A program made the translations under genes and the position numbers. Under the pieces are notes generated by a model. That model did no database searches and had not been told where the DNA came from. It saw only the letters and a program-made list of their open reading frames with translations. From Picrophilus oshimae DSM 9789 (lineage in GTDB: Archaea > Thermoplasmatota > Thermoplasmata > Thermoplasmatales > Thermoplasmataceae): a stretch of DNA of 64,000 nt. Below, in pieces: positions 10,500-18,768 of the stretch (positions are counted from its first letter, which is position 1; each line of letters begins with the position of its first letter). The stretch lies in contig NZ_FWYE01000002.1 in assembly GCF_900176435.1 (NCBI RefSeq), positions 124,001 through 188,000 on the forward strand, read 5' to 3'.

Positions 10500-11779
10500 G
10501 GCTTTATCCTTCTAACAGTTCTTGGATATGGTATTGCATCCCTTATATTATTTAAATTACATATCCAGTTAACAAGACGGTCAAGACCGAGACCGAATCC
10601 ACTATGGGGCACGCTTCCGTATCTTCTTAGATCTATGTACCAGTAATAATCCTCCTCTGGAAGGCCGGCCTTTTTCATTCTTTCGAGGAGCTCATCAAGC
10701 CGCCATATCCTCTCACCACCGCCTATGATCTCGCCGTAGCCCTCCGGTGCCAGCAGGTCATGGCATAGAATCTCTCCTGGATTTTCAGGGTCCGGAAGAT
10801 GGTAAAATGTCTTTAATTCTTCCGGATAATTTGTAACAAACAGTGGCTTTTCATAATGTATCATTATATTGTATTCTTCGTCAGCGCCAAGATCATCACC
10901 ATACTTTAAATTCATGCCAAACTCCCTTGATTTGTTTATTAAATCACGGTACTTTATCCTTGGAAACGGTGCCTTTATCCTTTCAAGTTTTGATATATCC
11001 CTGTTTATTAATTTTAGGTCCTTCTCGTTTTTATTTAAAACCTCGGAGACTATATATTCTATCATTTTTTCCTCGACATTCATCATGTCATCGTTGTGAA
11101 GCCATGCTGCCTCACCCTCGGCATGCCAGTATTCTGATAGATGCCTCCGTGTTCTTGATTTTTCAGCCCTGAAGCTTGGTGCTATTGTAAACACCTTTTC
11201 AAGGCTGAAGATCATGGTTTCAAGATAAAACTGTGAGCTTTGTGTTAAATATACATCATCATCAAAGAACTTTAACTTGAATAAAGTCGCACCACCCTCG
11301 GTTGCTGTTGACACCATCATTGGACCCTGAACCTGGTAGTAACCGTTGTTATAAAAGAAATCCGCAAAGGCCTTAAAAACCGTTGATCTTATCTTTAATA
11401 TTGATGTGAATTCCCTGCTTCTTAACCATAGATGCCTGTTGTCTAAAAGAAACTCGTCACTTTTATCCTTTGTTATTGGAAAGAATTCGTTTCTTTGATA
11501 TATCTTAAAATCGCTTATTTTTATCTCATAGCCGGTGACGGCACGCTCATCCTTGCTAACCTGGCCAGTTACCTCAAGACTGCTTTCAACTGTTAATGAT
11601 GATATATCGTTGTACCTTTCGCCAAGGCTGCTTGATGCAACGCACTGAACAATGTCTGTTGAATCCCTTATAATGATAAATGTTATCCTTCCGGAGCTCC
11701 TTATTCTGTAAACCCAGCCGTGTATGGTAACTGTTTTGCCTATGAAATCATCATTAAGTATGCTTTCTATGCTTTCCAT
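10496..11779 (-). CDS. asnS: asparaginyl-tRNA synthetase
   Basis: Class IIb aminoacyl-tRNA synthetase that charges tRNA-Asn. An OB-fold anticodon-binding domain occupies about residues 1-120 ([15 protein letters not shown]). The catalytic core follows with [10 protein letters not shown], motif 2 [18 protein letters not shown] and motif 3 [12 protein letters not shown]. The [13 protein letters not shown] form separates AsnRS from AspRS. The 427-residue length is normal. Presence of AsnRS, together with GatDE elsewhere in the window, suggests direct Asn-tRNA charging and indirect Gln-tRNA formation. The promoter carries a clear inverted repeat around its TATA-like box. Confidence 0.9.
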   Translation of the reverse strand: MESIESILNDDFIGKTVTIHGWVYRIRSSGRITFIIIRDSTDIVQCVASSSLGERYNDISSLTVESSLEVTGQVSKDERAVTGYEIKISDFKIYQRNEFFPITKDKSDEFLLDNRHLWLRSREFTSILKIRSTVFKAFADFFYNNGYYQVQGPMMVSTATEGGATLFKLKFFDDDVYLTQSSQFYLETMIFSLEKVFTIAPSFRAEKSRTRRHLSEYWHAEGEAAWLHNDDMMNVEEKMIEYIVSEVLNKNEKDLKLINRDISKLERIKAPFPRIKYRDLINKSREFGMNLKYGDDLGADEEYNIMIHYEKPLFVTNYPEELKTFYHLPDPENPGEILCHDLLAPEGYGEIIGGGERIWRLDELLERMKKAGLPEEDYYWYIDLRRYGSVPHSGFGLGLDRLVNWICNLNNIRDAIPYPRTVRRIKP

Positions 11780-11794
11780 TTGTTCAATATATCA

Positions 11795-11819
11795 CATGGA
11801 TATATTTATCTTATCCATG
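11795..11819. promoter_or_regulatory. asnS promoter with 8-bp inverted repeat around the TATA-like box
   Basis: CATGGATA (11795-11802) and TATCCATG (11812-11819) are perfect inverted arms separated by 9 bases. On the minus strand the sequence between and next to them reads GATAAATATATCC, a good TATA-like box centred about 25 bases upstream of the asnS ATG at 11779. A factor bound here would compete with TBP at asnS. The divergent small gene starts about 50 bases away on the other side. Confidence 0.55.
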
Positions 11820-11868
11820 AAAATCATGAAATATAAAGAAAACATACTTAATTATGGTCTTCTGTGTT

Positions 11869-12204
11869 ATGTATAATATAAAAATGAAGGAACAGCACCC
11901 ATCAACAATCTGCGTGCTTCTATCAAAATTCGAGGATTCATTAAAGGCCATGATTGATGTTGTTACATCGCCGTTGATCGATGAGAGCCTTGAGGAATTT
12001 ATAGAGGAGTATGCCAGAACAGATGAGATCATGCCCGAGGATAAAACCATAGGCTTTATAATAATCAATAAGGATAAAAAGGTTATTTCAATAACGTTTA
12101 CACAGAACATGGGAATAAACAAGAACAGTGTTGAGGAGATAGTAAAAAAATATAAGGATCTTGGATATAAAACAGAGATAGAGTACGCGAACACACCGTT
12201 TTAA
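11869..12204 (+). CDS. small uncharacterised soluble protein
   Basis: About 111 residues. In-frame ATGs at 11854, 11869 and 11884 are all possible. A TATA-like ATATAAAG at 11831-11838 would place transcription start near 11860, so 11869 or 11884 is favoured. The protein is acidic in the middle (ESLEEFIEEYARTDEIMPEDK) and has an alternating strand pattern (TIGFIIINKDKKVISITFTQNMG), followed by a lysine-rich helix. It overlaps the end of the convergent gene at 12201 by 4 bases. A long minus-strand frame covers the same bases, but the plus-strand codon pattern and residue composition look coding. No family recognised. Confidence 0.6.
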   Translation: MYNIKMKEQHPSTICVLLSKFEDSLKAMIDVVTSPLIDESLEEFIEEYARTDEIMPEDKTIGFIIINKDKKVISITFTQNMGINKNSVEEIVKKYKDLGYKTEIEYANTPF

Positions 12205-12449
12205 TACATTGTTAAATTATATTCTTTATCCTTTTCCGTATATGATCTAAATGAGTTTATGCCAAGTATCTCTGATATCCTTTTCATCTGATCGACATAG
12301 CTTTTATCATAGACCTCCCTGCCAAGCTTTAGCCTTTTAAGCTCATCATCATAGATTACAACCTCCCCGTGCTTTAAAAGGCAGTGTATGCATTCAGCCG
12401 CACTTATTTCATCATCCTTTAATTCATTAAAACATTCCTCTATACCCAT
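12201..12449 (-). CDS. small uncharacterised protein at the end of the nuo operon
   Basis: An 82-residue acidic protein. The frame is open further upstream, but ATG 12449 is preceded by a strong GGTGAT site, giving MGIEECFNELKDDEISAAE. A CIHC pair near residue 22 could bind metal, although two cysteines alone are not enough to claim it. The rest is charged and helical. It starts 10 bases after nuoN in the same direction and is very likely the last gene of the complex I operon, so an accessory or assembly role is possible but unproven. Confidence 0.65.
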   Translation of the reverse strand: MGIEECFNELKDDEISAAECIHCLLKHGEVVIYDDELKRLKLGREVYDKSYVDQMKRISEILGINSFRSYTEKDKEYNLTMY

Positions 12450-12459
12450 AAAAATCACC

Positions 12460-13866
12460 TTATATCCTGGCAACACCAAGAATATACGAAAACAGTGAAA
12501 ATGAAAAGAACAGGGCTATCGTTATGAATGCGCTTATAATCACTGTATATTTTACTCCCATGGTAAGGTTGAACTCCTCCTTAACAGGCCTTCTGTATTC
12601 GTATGTTATTACCCTTAGATAATAAAAGACAGAGATGACGCTGTTTATTATTGCTATTACCGCAAGCCACCATATGTTTCCTATAATCAATGTAAAGAAC
12701 AGGAAGTATTTTGCAAGGAAGCCGCCGGTTATTGGAACACCGGCAAGTGACAGTAACAATATTGCAAATGAGAATGCAAGCAGTGGTGATTTTTTGTTTA
12801 GGCCGGCCATATCATCTATCATAATTTTGTCCTTTTTGAATATGCTCATTGATATGAACGATGCACCTTTCATGAATATATATGCAAGTGAGTAAAATGC
12901 CGCGGATGCCAGTCCAAAGTCTATGAAAACGCTCCTTGAAACAAGCGTATGATACGGATAGCTTATTATTGCATAAACAAGTATTAAATAACCTGCCTGT
13001 GCAACGCTTGAATAGGCGAGCATTCTTTTTAGATTCGTCTCCGAAAGTGCCGAGACATTTCCATAGGTCATTGTGAGTATCGAGAGTATTGCAAAGAAAT
13101 AGAATATGTATATATTATATCCAGGGAAACCAAGGTACAAAACCTTTAAAAAGAGAAAATATGCAGCTATCTTGCTGCCTGTTGATAAAAATGATGATAC
13201 TGAATTCATTGAACCATCGTATGTATCAATTGCCCACTGCTGCATCGGGAATATTGCAAGCTTAAAACCAAAGCCTATGATCATAAAGACCAGGGCCAGT
13301 ATCAAGGCCCTGCTGTATGAAATATTAACAATGTTAAGGAGATTAAATGTTCTTGTTGAAAGGTAAAATAACGATATACCAAAAATATTAAATGACGTGC
13401 CTATAACGCCTATAAAAAGGTACTTAACAGCACCCTCAAGGTTTCTCCTTGTTTTGTTATATGCCGCAAGTATGTATGTTATTATAGTTAACCCCTCAAA
13501 GGAAACAAAGAGCACTATAAGATTATAAGAATAAGCTATTATAAGCATGGATGCGGTCATAAAGAGCAAAAGAGCGTAGAAAACATCAGGTTTTTCCTTT
13601 AAATCATGCATCGTTGGTACAACTATAATTATCACAGATATTATTAATATCAATGAGAATATCTCATCGAACCTTGAAAACTTTAACTGATTATATATAA
13701 GACCATTAAATGGCATTATTATTACAAGTATAAATGAAACTGCCAGTGACGCCATTGCCATAGCTGCAAAGAGTTTTTTGCTCTGGGATCTTATGCCAAT
13801 GGCAAGAAGAACAAAACCCATTACGCCAAGAAATATAACCGGATATAAATACTCTATATAATTCAT
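12460..13866 (-). CDS. nuoN: NADH-quinone oxidoreductase (complex I) subunit N
   Basis: Antiporter-like proton-translocating membrane subunit of complex I. About 468 residues with roughly 13-14 hydrophobic segments. The family core is visible: the glutamate helix LIVLFVSFEGLTIITY near residue 120, the lysine helix FGFKLAIFPMQQWAIDTY near residue 210, and MLAYSSVAQAGY near residue 290. The frame extends to 13938, but ATG 13866 overlaps the stop of the preceding 52-residue ORF (ATGA) and gives a proper membrane N-terminus. It is the only antiporter-like subunit in this operon. Confidence 0.9.
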   Translation of the reverse strand: MNYIEYLYPVIFLGVMGFVLLAIGIRSQSKKLFAAMAMASLAVSFILVIIMPFNGLIYNQLKFSRFDEIFSLILIISVIIIVVPTMHDLKEKPDVFYALLLFMTASMLIIAYSYNLIVLFVSFEGLTIITYILAAYNKTRRNLEGAVKYLFIGVIGTSFNIFGISLFYLSTRTFNLLNIVNISYSRALILALVFMIIGFGFKLAIFPMQQWAIDTYDGSMNSVSSFLSTGSKIAAYFLFLKVLYLGFPGYNIYIFYFFAILSILTMTYGNVSALSETNLKRMLAYSSVAQAGYLILVYAIISYPYHTLVSRSVFIDFGLASAAFYSLAYIFMKGASFISMSIFKKDKIMIDDMAGLNKKSPLLAFSFAILLLSLAGVPITGGFLAKYFLFFTLIIGNIWWLAVIAIINSVISVFYYLRVITYEYRRPVKEEFNLTMGVKYTVIISAFITIALFFSFSLFSYILGVARI

Positions 13867-14021
13867 GATAGCCCTCCAGTATTCATGGATATTAACAGGC
13901 ATATAGAAATAACAGCTGCGCAATTTTTTGTGAACCATTCTATGATGCCCTGATTCATGCTTGTGTATCGTATATGCCCTTTTATAAATTGATATAGGGA
14001 AAAAAATATGTCGCTTACCAT
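13863..14021 (-). CDS. 52-residue ORF between nuoK and nuoN; possible NuoL C-terminal remnant or small subunit
   Basis: Too short for routine gene callers, but it fits the gap exactly. Its ATG (14021) overlaps the nuoK stop and its TGA (13865-13863) overlaps the nuoN ATG. Such coupling at both ends suggests it is translated. It begins MVSDIFFSLYQFIKGHI and ends CLLISMNTGGLS, with a hydrophobic stretch AAVISICLLI around residues 35-44. In canonical operons nuoL and nuoM stand here. The pattern QGII followed 20 residues later by LL and NTG resembles the very C-terminus of NuoL, where a similar motif follows the last helices. That resemblance is recalled by eye, not aligned. It could equally be a lineage-specific small subunit or a chance frame. 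Confidence 0.5.
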   Translation of the reverse strand: MVSDIFFSLYQFIKGHIRYTSMNQGIIEWFTKNCAAVISICLLISMNTGGLS

Positions 14022-14314
14022 TTTATCTCTTTCAAAAGTGATATTGTTATCCTGCCGTACTTTTTATAAACCATGGTTAGTATTGCTATGCCAACTGCAG
14101 ATTCTATGACGCCTATGGCAATTGCAAAGAGCACAAAGATCAAAACACCTGTTGAGAAATAAAACGATGATACGGAAACACCTGCAAGGATTGCTGAATT
14201 TATTATGATTTCAAGCGATATCAGCATTTTAATCCCAACGTTTGATGTTGATATTCCGTACAAACCTATTGAAAACAGTATTAATGAAAGCATTAATAAA
14301 TATACTATGTTCAT
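14015..14314 (-). CDS. nuoK: complex I subunit K
   Basis: Small membrane subunit (99 residues, three transmembrane helices) of the proton-pumping arm. The conserved glutamates appear in LISLEIIINSAILAG near residue 35 and IGVIESAVGIAI near residue 70, as in NuoK/MrpC-type proteins. ATG 14314 overlaps the stop of the upstream nuoJ2 (ATGA) and is preceded by a GGGAGGAGA site; the in-frame ATG at 14329 lies inside nuoJ2 and is less likely. Confidence 0.92.
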   Translation of the reverse strand: MNIVYLLMLSLILFSIGLYGISTSNVGIKMLISLEIIINSAILAGVSVSSFYFSTGVLIFVLFAIAIGVIESAVGIAILTMVYKKYGRITISLLKEIKW

Positions 14315-14532
14315 CTTCTCTCCTCCCATGCTATGTACATAACACCTATTATTGCGGCAACAAGTATCAATGATAGAAGCTCAAAGGGTATTATATATGT
14401 TGAAAAGAGCTCTGTGCCTAGCCTTGATATATTCTGTGATCTTATTATAAAGCTCCCACGTATAAAGGCGAAGTTTACAGCAAATATTATGAAGAATACT
14501 ATTATTGCTATTTTTTGTAATTTATTCCTCAA
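14311..14532 (-). CDS. nuoJ: complex I subunit J, C-terminal half (nuoJ2)
   Basis: About 73 residues with two hydrophobic segments. The sequence LGTELFSTYIIPFELLSLILVAAIIGVMYIA is the conserved end of NuoJ (quoted here only as its two blocks GTELFSTY and PFELLSLILVAAIIG). The N-terminal half is a separate gene just upstream, so NuoJ is split in two, as is known in haloarchaea. There is no ATG. GTG 14541 and TTG 14532 are the options, and TTG 14532 is favoured because GGTGAGG precedes it by a few bases. Confidence 0.85.
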   Translation of the reverse strand: MRNKLQKIAIIVFFIIFAVNFAFIRGSFIIRSQNISRLGTELFSTYIIPFELLSLILVAAIIGVMYIAWEERR

Positions 14533-14776
14533 CGTCCTCACCCCCGGTTAGCATTAATGTGAAAACAAGAAGTGTAACTATTGCCCCTGCATAGACAAGA
14601 AGCTCGACACTGCCCACAAAGCTTAAACCAAGAGATATAAAAAGACCTGAGATTATTATTAGAAATATTAAAAGGTATATCGATGAGTGAATCAATTTTT
14701 TACTGGAAATTACCATAAATGATAGAATTACAAGGAGTATGGCAAAGATAAAGAAAACTATGTAATAATAGCTCAT
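14522..14776 (-). CDS. nuoJ: complex I subunit J, N-terminal half (nuoJ1)
   Basis: 84 residues with three transmembrane helices. The NuoJ signature is VGSVELLVYAGAIVTLLVFTLML at residues 55-78 (key residues: the glutamate in SVELLVYAGAI). It ends GGEDVEE, and nuoJ2 begins inside this end in another frame. The frame is open upstream to 14908, but that stretch is antisense-like sequence inside nuoI. ATG 14776 overlaps the nuoI stop (ATGA) and is the right start. Confidence 0.88.
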   Translation of the reverse strand: MSYYYIVFFIFAILLVILSFMVISSKKLIHSSIYLLIFLIIISGLFISLGLSFVGSVELLVYAGAIVTLLVFTLMLTGGEDVEE

Positions 14777-15270
14777 TTTATCACGTCCTTCTCCTGCATT
14801 GTAAGCTCCTGGGGCGAGTAGGTAAAGCTGTTCCTGGTTCTTGCCGTTTCGAATTCGTGGGTTAAATAAATTGCGTTTGTTGGGCATATTTCCTCGCAGT
14901 TCCTGCATACAGTGCAGGTTCCAAAGTTCACATCAGGATACAAATGCCTTTTATTCTGGGCATTTTCTCTCACACCCCTGGCTGTTTTTATTGCATGTGC
15001 ACCTGTATTCTGGGAGGATAGATCCCAGACCTCCATTTTTATACTGTGATTTGGGCATATCTGCTGGCATAGTGTGCAGCCTATGCATGATTCCGGGCTT
15101 AAAAATATTCTGTACCTGAACCTCTCCGGTATATCCCCCTTTTCCTCTGGATACTGTACTGTAACAGGTTTTTTAAATATGAATTTACCCACATGGTACA
15201 TTGTCTGGATCTCGCCTATCAACGGCAGCGGTTTTTTTGGTATTTCTATTTCCTTAACATTTGCGGTCAT
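14773..15270 (-). CDS. nuoI: complex I subunit I, two [4Fe-4S] clusters
   Basis: Ferredoxin-like peripheral-arm subunit that passes electrons towards the quinone site. Two classical cluster motifs are seen: CIGCTLCQQICP around residue 63 and CTVCRNCEEICP around residue 110. The protein has about 165 residues. ATG 15270 follows GGTGAT, which lies in the overlap with the end of nuoH; the alternative ATG at 15285 lies before that site. With NuoEFG absent, an upstream electron donor such as a ferredoxin or similar protein is expected to meet this subunit or NuoB/D. Confidence 0.93.
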   Translation of the reverse strand: MTANVKEIEIPKKPLPLIGEIQTMYHVGKFIFKKPVTVQYPEEKGDIPERFRYRIFLSPESCIGCTLCQQICPNHSIKMEVWDLSSQNTGAHAIKTARGVRENAQNKRHLYPDVNFGTCTVCRNCEEICPTNAIYLTHEFETARTRNSFTYSPQELTMQEKDVIK

Positions 15271-15274
15271 AACA

Positions 15275-16309
15275 TCACCATACATACAATGTTATTAAAC
15301 CTGCATAGACCAGGTTTATTATCGATATTGGCAGAAGGTACTTCCAGCCCATATTAACAAAACGATCTATTCTTATTCTTGGCAGTGATATCCAGATTAA
15401 GAAGAAGATCATTACAAGAACGAAGGCCTTTATTAATAGGTATATCAAACCAAGATCTCCTGAAAGAGGTCCGTTGTATCCGCCAAGGTATAATAATGAT
15501 ATTAGCAGTGATGCAAAGAAGACCATTGCAAATAATGGTATGTAAAAGAGACCAAAACGCATGCCCGAATACTCGGTTGTGTATCCTGTTATTAACTCGC
15601 TGTCGCTCTCCGCAAGATCGTATGGAGAATGTGATGCCCTGGCAACCATGCCTATAAAGAATACTATAAGACCAAGGGGTTCCACAATGCCATATGGTAT
15701 TATCTCTGATGTTACAATGCCTGTTATTGAAAATGGATCAGCAACCTTTCTTGAGGCTATCATTATTATTGCAAGAACGCTTATTATCATGGGAACTTCA
15801 AATGAAACGTCCTTGGCAATACCCCTTAATGTTCCAAGGAGTGCATAGTTGCTTTTTGTGCTTATTCCGCCTATGACCTCTCCTATGGGCATTATTGATA
15901 GAACTGCAAAAACAAGTATTATTGTTACCTGTGAATTAACTATGTTTAATGATCCAAAATAGTAGAAGCTGCCGTATGGTATTAATATAAAGGCAGTTAT
16001 AACAGAGATCATTACAAGTATTGGCGCAGTTTTATAGGCAAGATCGTCACGGTTCTTTGGCAGTATTGGCTCCTTCTGTATTAATTTAAGTGCATCTGCT
16101 ATAAGCTGCAACAGTCCAAACTTGCCAACCCTGTTTGGGCCTATCCTCAGCTGTATCCTTGCCATGTATTTTCTGAAGAAGTATATTAAACCAACAAATG
16201 AAATTGCGACAAGTATAAAGAATATTATAATTTCTATTATATATGCCAGTGGATATGATGCAATGCCAAGAGGCGATAGCCACTGGTGTATTCTTAAAAG
16301 AACGTTCAT
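15275..16309 (-). CDS. nuoH: complex I subunit H
   Basis: Membrane subunit that forms much of the quinone chamber. 344 residues with about eight transmembrane helices. Conserved blocks: RIQLRIGPNRVGKFGLLQ near residue 55, PIGEVIGGISTKSNYALLG near 140, DLAESDSELITGY near 230 and RIRIDRFVNMGWKYLLP near 310. The start ATG overlaps the nuoD stop (ATGA). Confidence 0.94.
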   Translation of the reverse strand: MNVLLRIHQWLSPLGIASYPLAYIIEIIIFFILVAISFVGLIYFFRKYMARIQLRIGPNRVGKFGLLQLIADALKLIQKEPILPKNRDDLAYKTAPILVMISVITAFILIPYGSFYYFGSLNIVNSQVTIILVFAVLSIMPIGEVIGGISTKSNYALLGTLRGIAKDVSFEVPMIISVLAIIMIASRKVADPFSITGIVTSEIIPYGIVEPLGLIVFFIGMVARASHSPYDLAESDSELITGYTTEYSGMRFGLFYIPLFAMVFFASLLISLLYLGGYNGPLSGDLGLIYLLIKAFVLVMIFFLIWISLPRIRIDRFVNMGWKYLLPISIINLVYAGLITLYVW

Positions 16310-17409
16310 CTGTCCACCTCCCCGGTAACGGCGTCAATTGTACCTATTATTGATATAAGGTCTGCTATCATGTAACCGCGGGCAAGTTCAGGAAGCACTG
16401 ATAGATTCTTAAATGCAGGGCTTCTTACATGGACGCGGTATGGCTTTGTTGTGCCATTACCAACAATATAAACGCCGAACTCGCCCTTGTCAGATTCTAT
16501 TCTACTGTATGCCTCACCGTTTCCTGTCACTCTTAACATTAATGATTTCTTCGCCTTTGGATTAAAGTATGGTCCTGCCGGTATCTTTGAAAGGCACTGT
16601 TCAATAATTCTTATTGATTGCCTCATCTCCTCAACACGTAGAACAAACCTTGCAAGATTGTCCTTTTTATTTGATATTGGTACATCAAAATTTACCTTAT
16701 CATAGAAAAGATATGGCTCAACACGCCTTATATCATATGGTACCCCTGTGGACCTTAACAATGGGCCTGTAACGCCATAGTCAAGTGCCGTCTCCCTTTC
16801 AAGTATTCCTATATTATTATTCCTCTCATAAAATATCTCGCTGTGTATGAACTGATTATATATATCTTCAAGCCTCTTTTTAAACTGTTCTATAAATGTT
16901 TTTATATCGTCAATGATTTTATCTGTAAGATCCTGATAAACGCCGCCTATGCTCATGTAATTAACCTCCTGGCGTCCACCGGAGGCCTCAACGAATATTT
17001 TCTGGATCTTTTCCCTTTCAATGAAGCAGTGAAAGAATGGTGTTAACATGCCGAAATCAAGGCCAAGAGCCCCGAGGCCGACCAGCCTTGATGCGAGCCT
17101 GCTTAGCTCTGCCATGATCATTCTTATCCATATTGCACGCTCCGGCGGCTCTATACCGGTTAATTTTTCAACCGCCGTTAGGTATCCGAGCTCCATGTTC
17201 ATTGCATCAAGGTAATCCATTCTATCAAAGTATATTATTGCATCAGGATATGGATTAAGCTCACAGATCTTCTCAGCGTTTCTGTGCAGGTAGCCTATCT
17301 GTATGTCAACATCCTTTACAATCTCACCGTCAAGCAGAACCTTAAATCTGTAAATTCCATGTGCTGATGGATGTACCGGCCCAAAATTCACCTCAACCCA
17401 GTGCGGCAT
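16306..17409 (-). CDS. nuoD: complex I subunit D (49-kDa type)
   Basis: Peripheral subunit related to the large subunit of NiFe hydrogenases; it carries quinone-site residues. 367 residues. Visible signatures: VNFGPVHPSAHGIYRF at the N-terminus, QIGYLHRNAEKICE near residue 42, GGVYQDL near 156, and the conserved C-terminal region ending VIGTIDAVTGEVDR in this protein (ISIIGTIDAVTGEVDR). Start ATG follows the nuoC stop directly. It is a separate protein, not fused to NuoC as in some bacteria. Confidence 0.94.
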   Translation of the reverse strand: MPHWVEVNFGPVHPSAHGIYRFKVLLDGEIVKDVDIQIGYLHRNAEKICELNPYPDAIIYFDRMDYLDAMNMELGYLTAVEKLTGIEPPERAIWIRMIMAELSRLASRLVGLGALGLDFGMLTPFFHCFIEREKIQKIFVEASGGRQEVNYMSIGGVYQDLTDKIIDDIKTFIEQFKKRLEDIYNQFIHSEIFYERNNNIGILERETALDYGVTGPLLRSTGVPYDIRRVEPYLFYDKVNFDVPISNKKDNLARFVLRVEEMRQSIRIIEQCLSKIPAGPYFNPKAKKSLMLRVTGNGEAYSRIESDKGEFGVYIVGNGTTKPYRVHVRSPAFKNLSVLPELARGYMIADLISIIGTIDAVTGEVDR

Positions 17410-17865
17410 TTACCATCCCTCATTAGGATCAAAGCTAACATGCTCATTGCCTTCCCTATCCATTGAGACGTACTGTACCTTTTTTAGATCATAATCCTTT
17501 CTTAATGGATGGCCAACCCATTCATCAGGAAGTAGTATGCGCCTAAGATTCTCATGACCGTCAAAGATTATCCCCATAAGATCGTACTGCTCACGCTCAT
17601 CCCAGTCAGCAGCCTTCCATAACCTTGTAAGTGATGGAACATGGGAATCCTCTGTATCGACTTTTATCTCAAGGTACTCATTTTTATCGTAATTGTATAT
17701 ATGATAAACAACCTCTATGTATGATTTCATGTCAACGCCTGTTATAGCGGAAAGGTAATACCCATCCCTCTTCTTTTGCTCCATGAATTCTATTAAATCC
17801 TCCTTTTTTATTTTATATATCTTCCTTCCGAATTTATCCTGGGATTCCTCAATAATATCAACCAT
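17410..17865 (-). CDS. nuoC: complex I subunit C (30-kDa type)
   Basis: Peripheral subunit that partners NuoD. About 151 residues, with the signature LWKAADWDEREQYDLMGI near residue 85 and LRRILLPDEWVGHPLRKDY near residue 115. The frame begins at 17886 inside nuoB, but ATG 17865 is preceded by GGTGAT at the nuoB stop and gives MVDIIEESQDKFG. Confidence 0.93.
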   Translation of the reverse strand: MVDIIEESQDKFGRKIYKIKKEDLIEFMEQKKRDGYYLSAITGVDMKSYIEVVYHIYNYDKNEYLEIKVDTEDSHVPSLTRLWKAADWDEREQYDLMGIIFDGHENLRRILLPDEWVGHPLRKDYDLKKVQYVSMDREGNEHVSFDPNEGW

Positions 17866-17869
17866 AGTA

Positions 17870-18334
17870 TCACCTGTCCGTTTCATTCCTTATCTTCTTC
17901 TGTAATAGCAAGATACCATTTGTAAGGGCCTGCGGGCTTGGCGGGCATCCAGGAACGTAGACGTCAACCGGTATCACCCTGTCAACGCCAAGCACAACTG
18001 AGTAACCGTCAACGTATGGCCCACCCTGTATAACGCAGACACCCATGGCTATTACATATTTTGGATATGGCATTTCCTCGTAGATGCGCCTTACCCTTGG
18101 TGCCATCCTTTTTGTGGTTGTTCCTGCAACAATCATTAGATCGGCCTGTCTTGGCGAGTTTCTGAATATTTCGCTGCCGAACCTTGCTATATCAAGATTT
18201 GAGCCCTGTGTTGCCATCATCTCAATGGCACAGCAGGCAAGACCCATTGTAAGCGGCCATAATGAATTTGATCTTGCCCATTCAAGGGCCTTTTCCACCG
18301 TTGTAAGCTGGTATCCAAAATCACCAGTTTTCAT
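17870..18334 (-). CDS. nuoB: complex I subunit B (PSST, cluster N2)
   Basis: Holds the terminal [4Fe-4S] cluster N2 next to the quinone site. About 154 residues. The ligand cysteines are visible in [20 protein letters not shown] and [14 protein letters not shown] 18343 and ATG 18334 are possible starts; ATG 18334 overlaps the nuoA stop (ATGA) and follows a GAGGTGG site, so it is preferred. Confidence 0.94.
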   Translation of the reverse strand: MKTGDFGYQLTTVEKALEWARSNSLWPLTMGLACCAIEMMATQGSNLDIARFGSEIFRNSPRQADLMIVAGTTTKRMAPRVRRIYEEMPYPKYVIAMGVCVIQGGPYVDGYSVVLGVDRVIPVDVYVPGCPPSPQALTNGILLLQKKIRNETDR

Positions 18335-18768
18335 TTCATCCACCTCATATAACCCATCTTAAATGCATAATAAACAGCAAATAAAGGCATTACAAGGAAT
18401 AAAATGGTCTCTATAAATGGAAACAGGCCAAGCCTGTAGAAATCAAATGCCCATGGAAGCAATAATAACATGTCTATATCAAACAAAACAAAGAGGAGCA
18501 CTATTATATAGTACTGTATTGTTACATTTCCCTCCCTGTATTCCTTTGCAACCTCACCGCTTTCAAATGGATGTAGATAAGAATCATCACTTGCAGGTGG
18601 ATTGTTCTGTATATTTAGATTTTCTATAATGTCCTTTCTTTTAAAGCTGATCCTTTTATCCGGTTTGTATCTGTTTGCGCTAATTGCAGGCAATATAATA
18701 AAAAGTAGATACATAACAAGCACGATAATTATAAGCATCACGGCAAGCGGAATATAACCTGATAGCAT
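18331..18768 (-). CDS. nuoA: complex I subunit A
   Basis: First gene of the operon. 145 residues with three transmembrane helices: an N-terminal one (residues 5-30) and a pair near residues 85-135. The typical NuoA loop between helix 1 and 2 includes [23 protein letters not shown], here only seen as PFESGE and the conserved acidic helix [16 protein letters not shown]. Upstream, the minus strand has AT-rich TATA-like tracts about 20-30 bases before the ATG. Confidence 0.9.
   Translation of the reverse strand: MLSGYIPLAVMLIIIVLVMYLLFIILPAISANRYKPDKRISFKRKDIIENLNIQNNPPASDDSYLHPFESGEVAKEYREGNVTIQYYIIVLLFVLFDIDMLLLLPWAFDFYRLGLFPFIETILFLVMPLFAVYYAFKMGYMRWMK

Noticed and set aside
11811-12194. A 127-residue minus-strand frame opposite the small gene at 11869
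   Set aside because: Its composition is hydrophobic and serine-rich, as in antisense shadows, whereas the plus-strand frame has a normal soluble protein composition.
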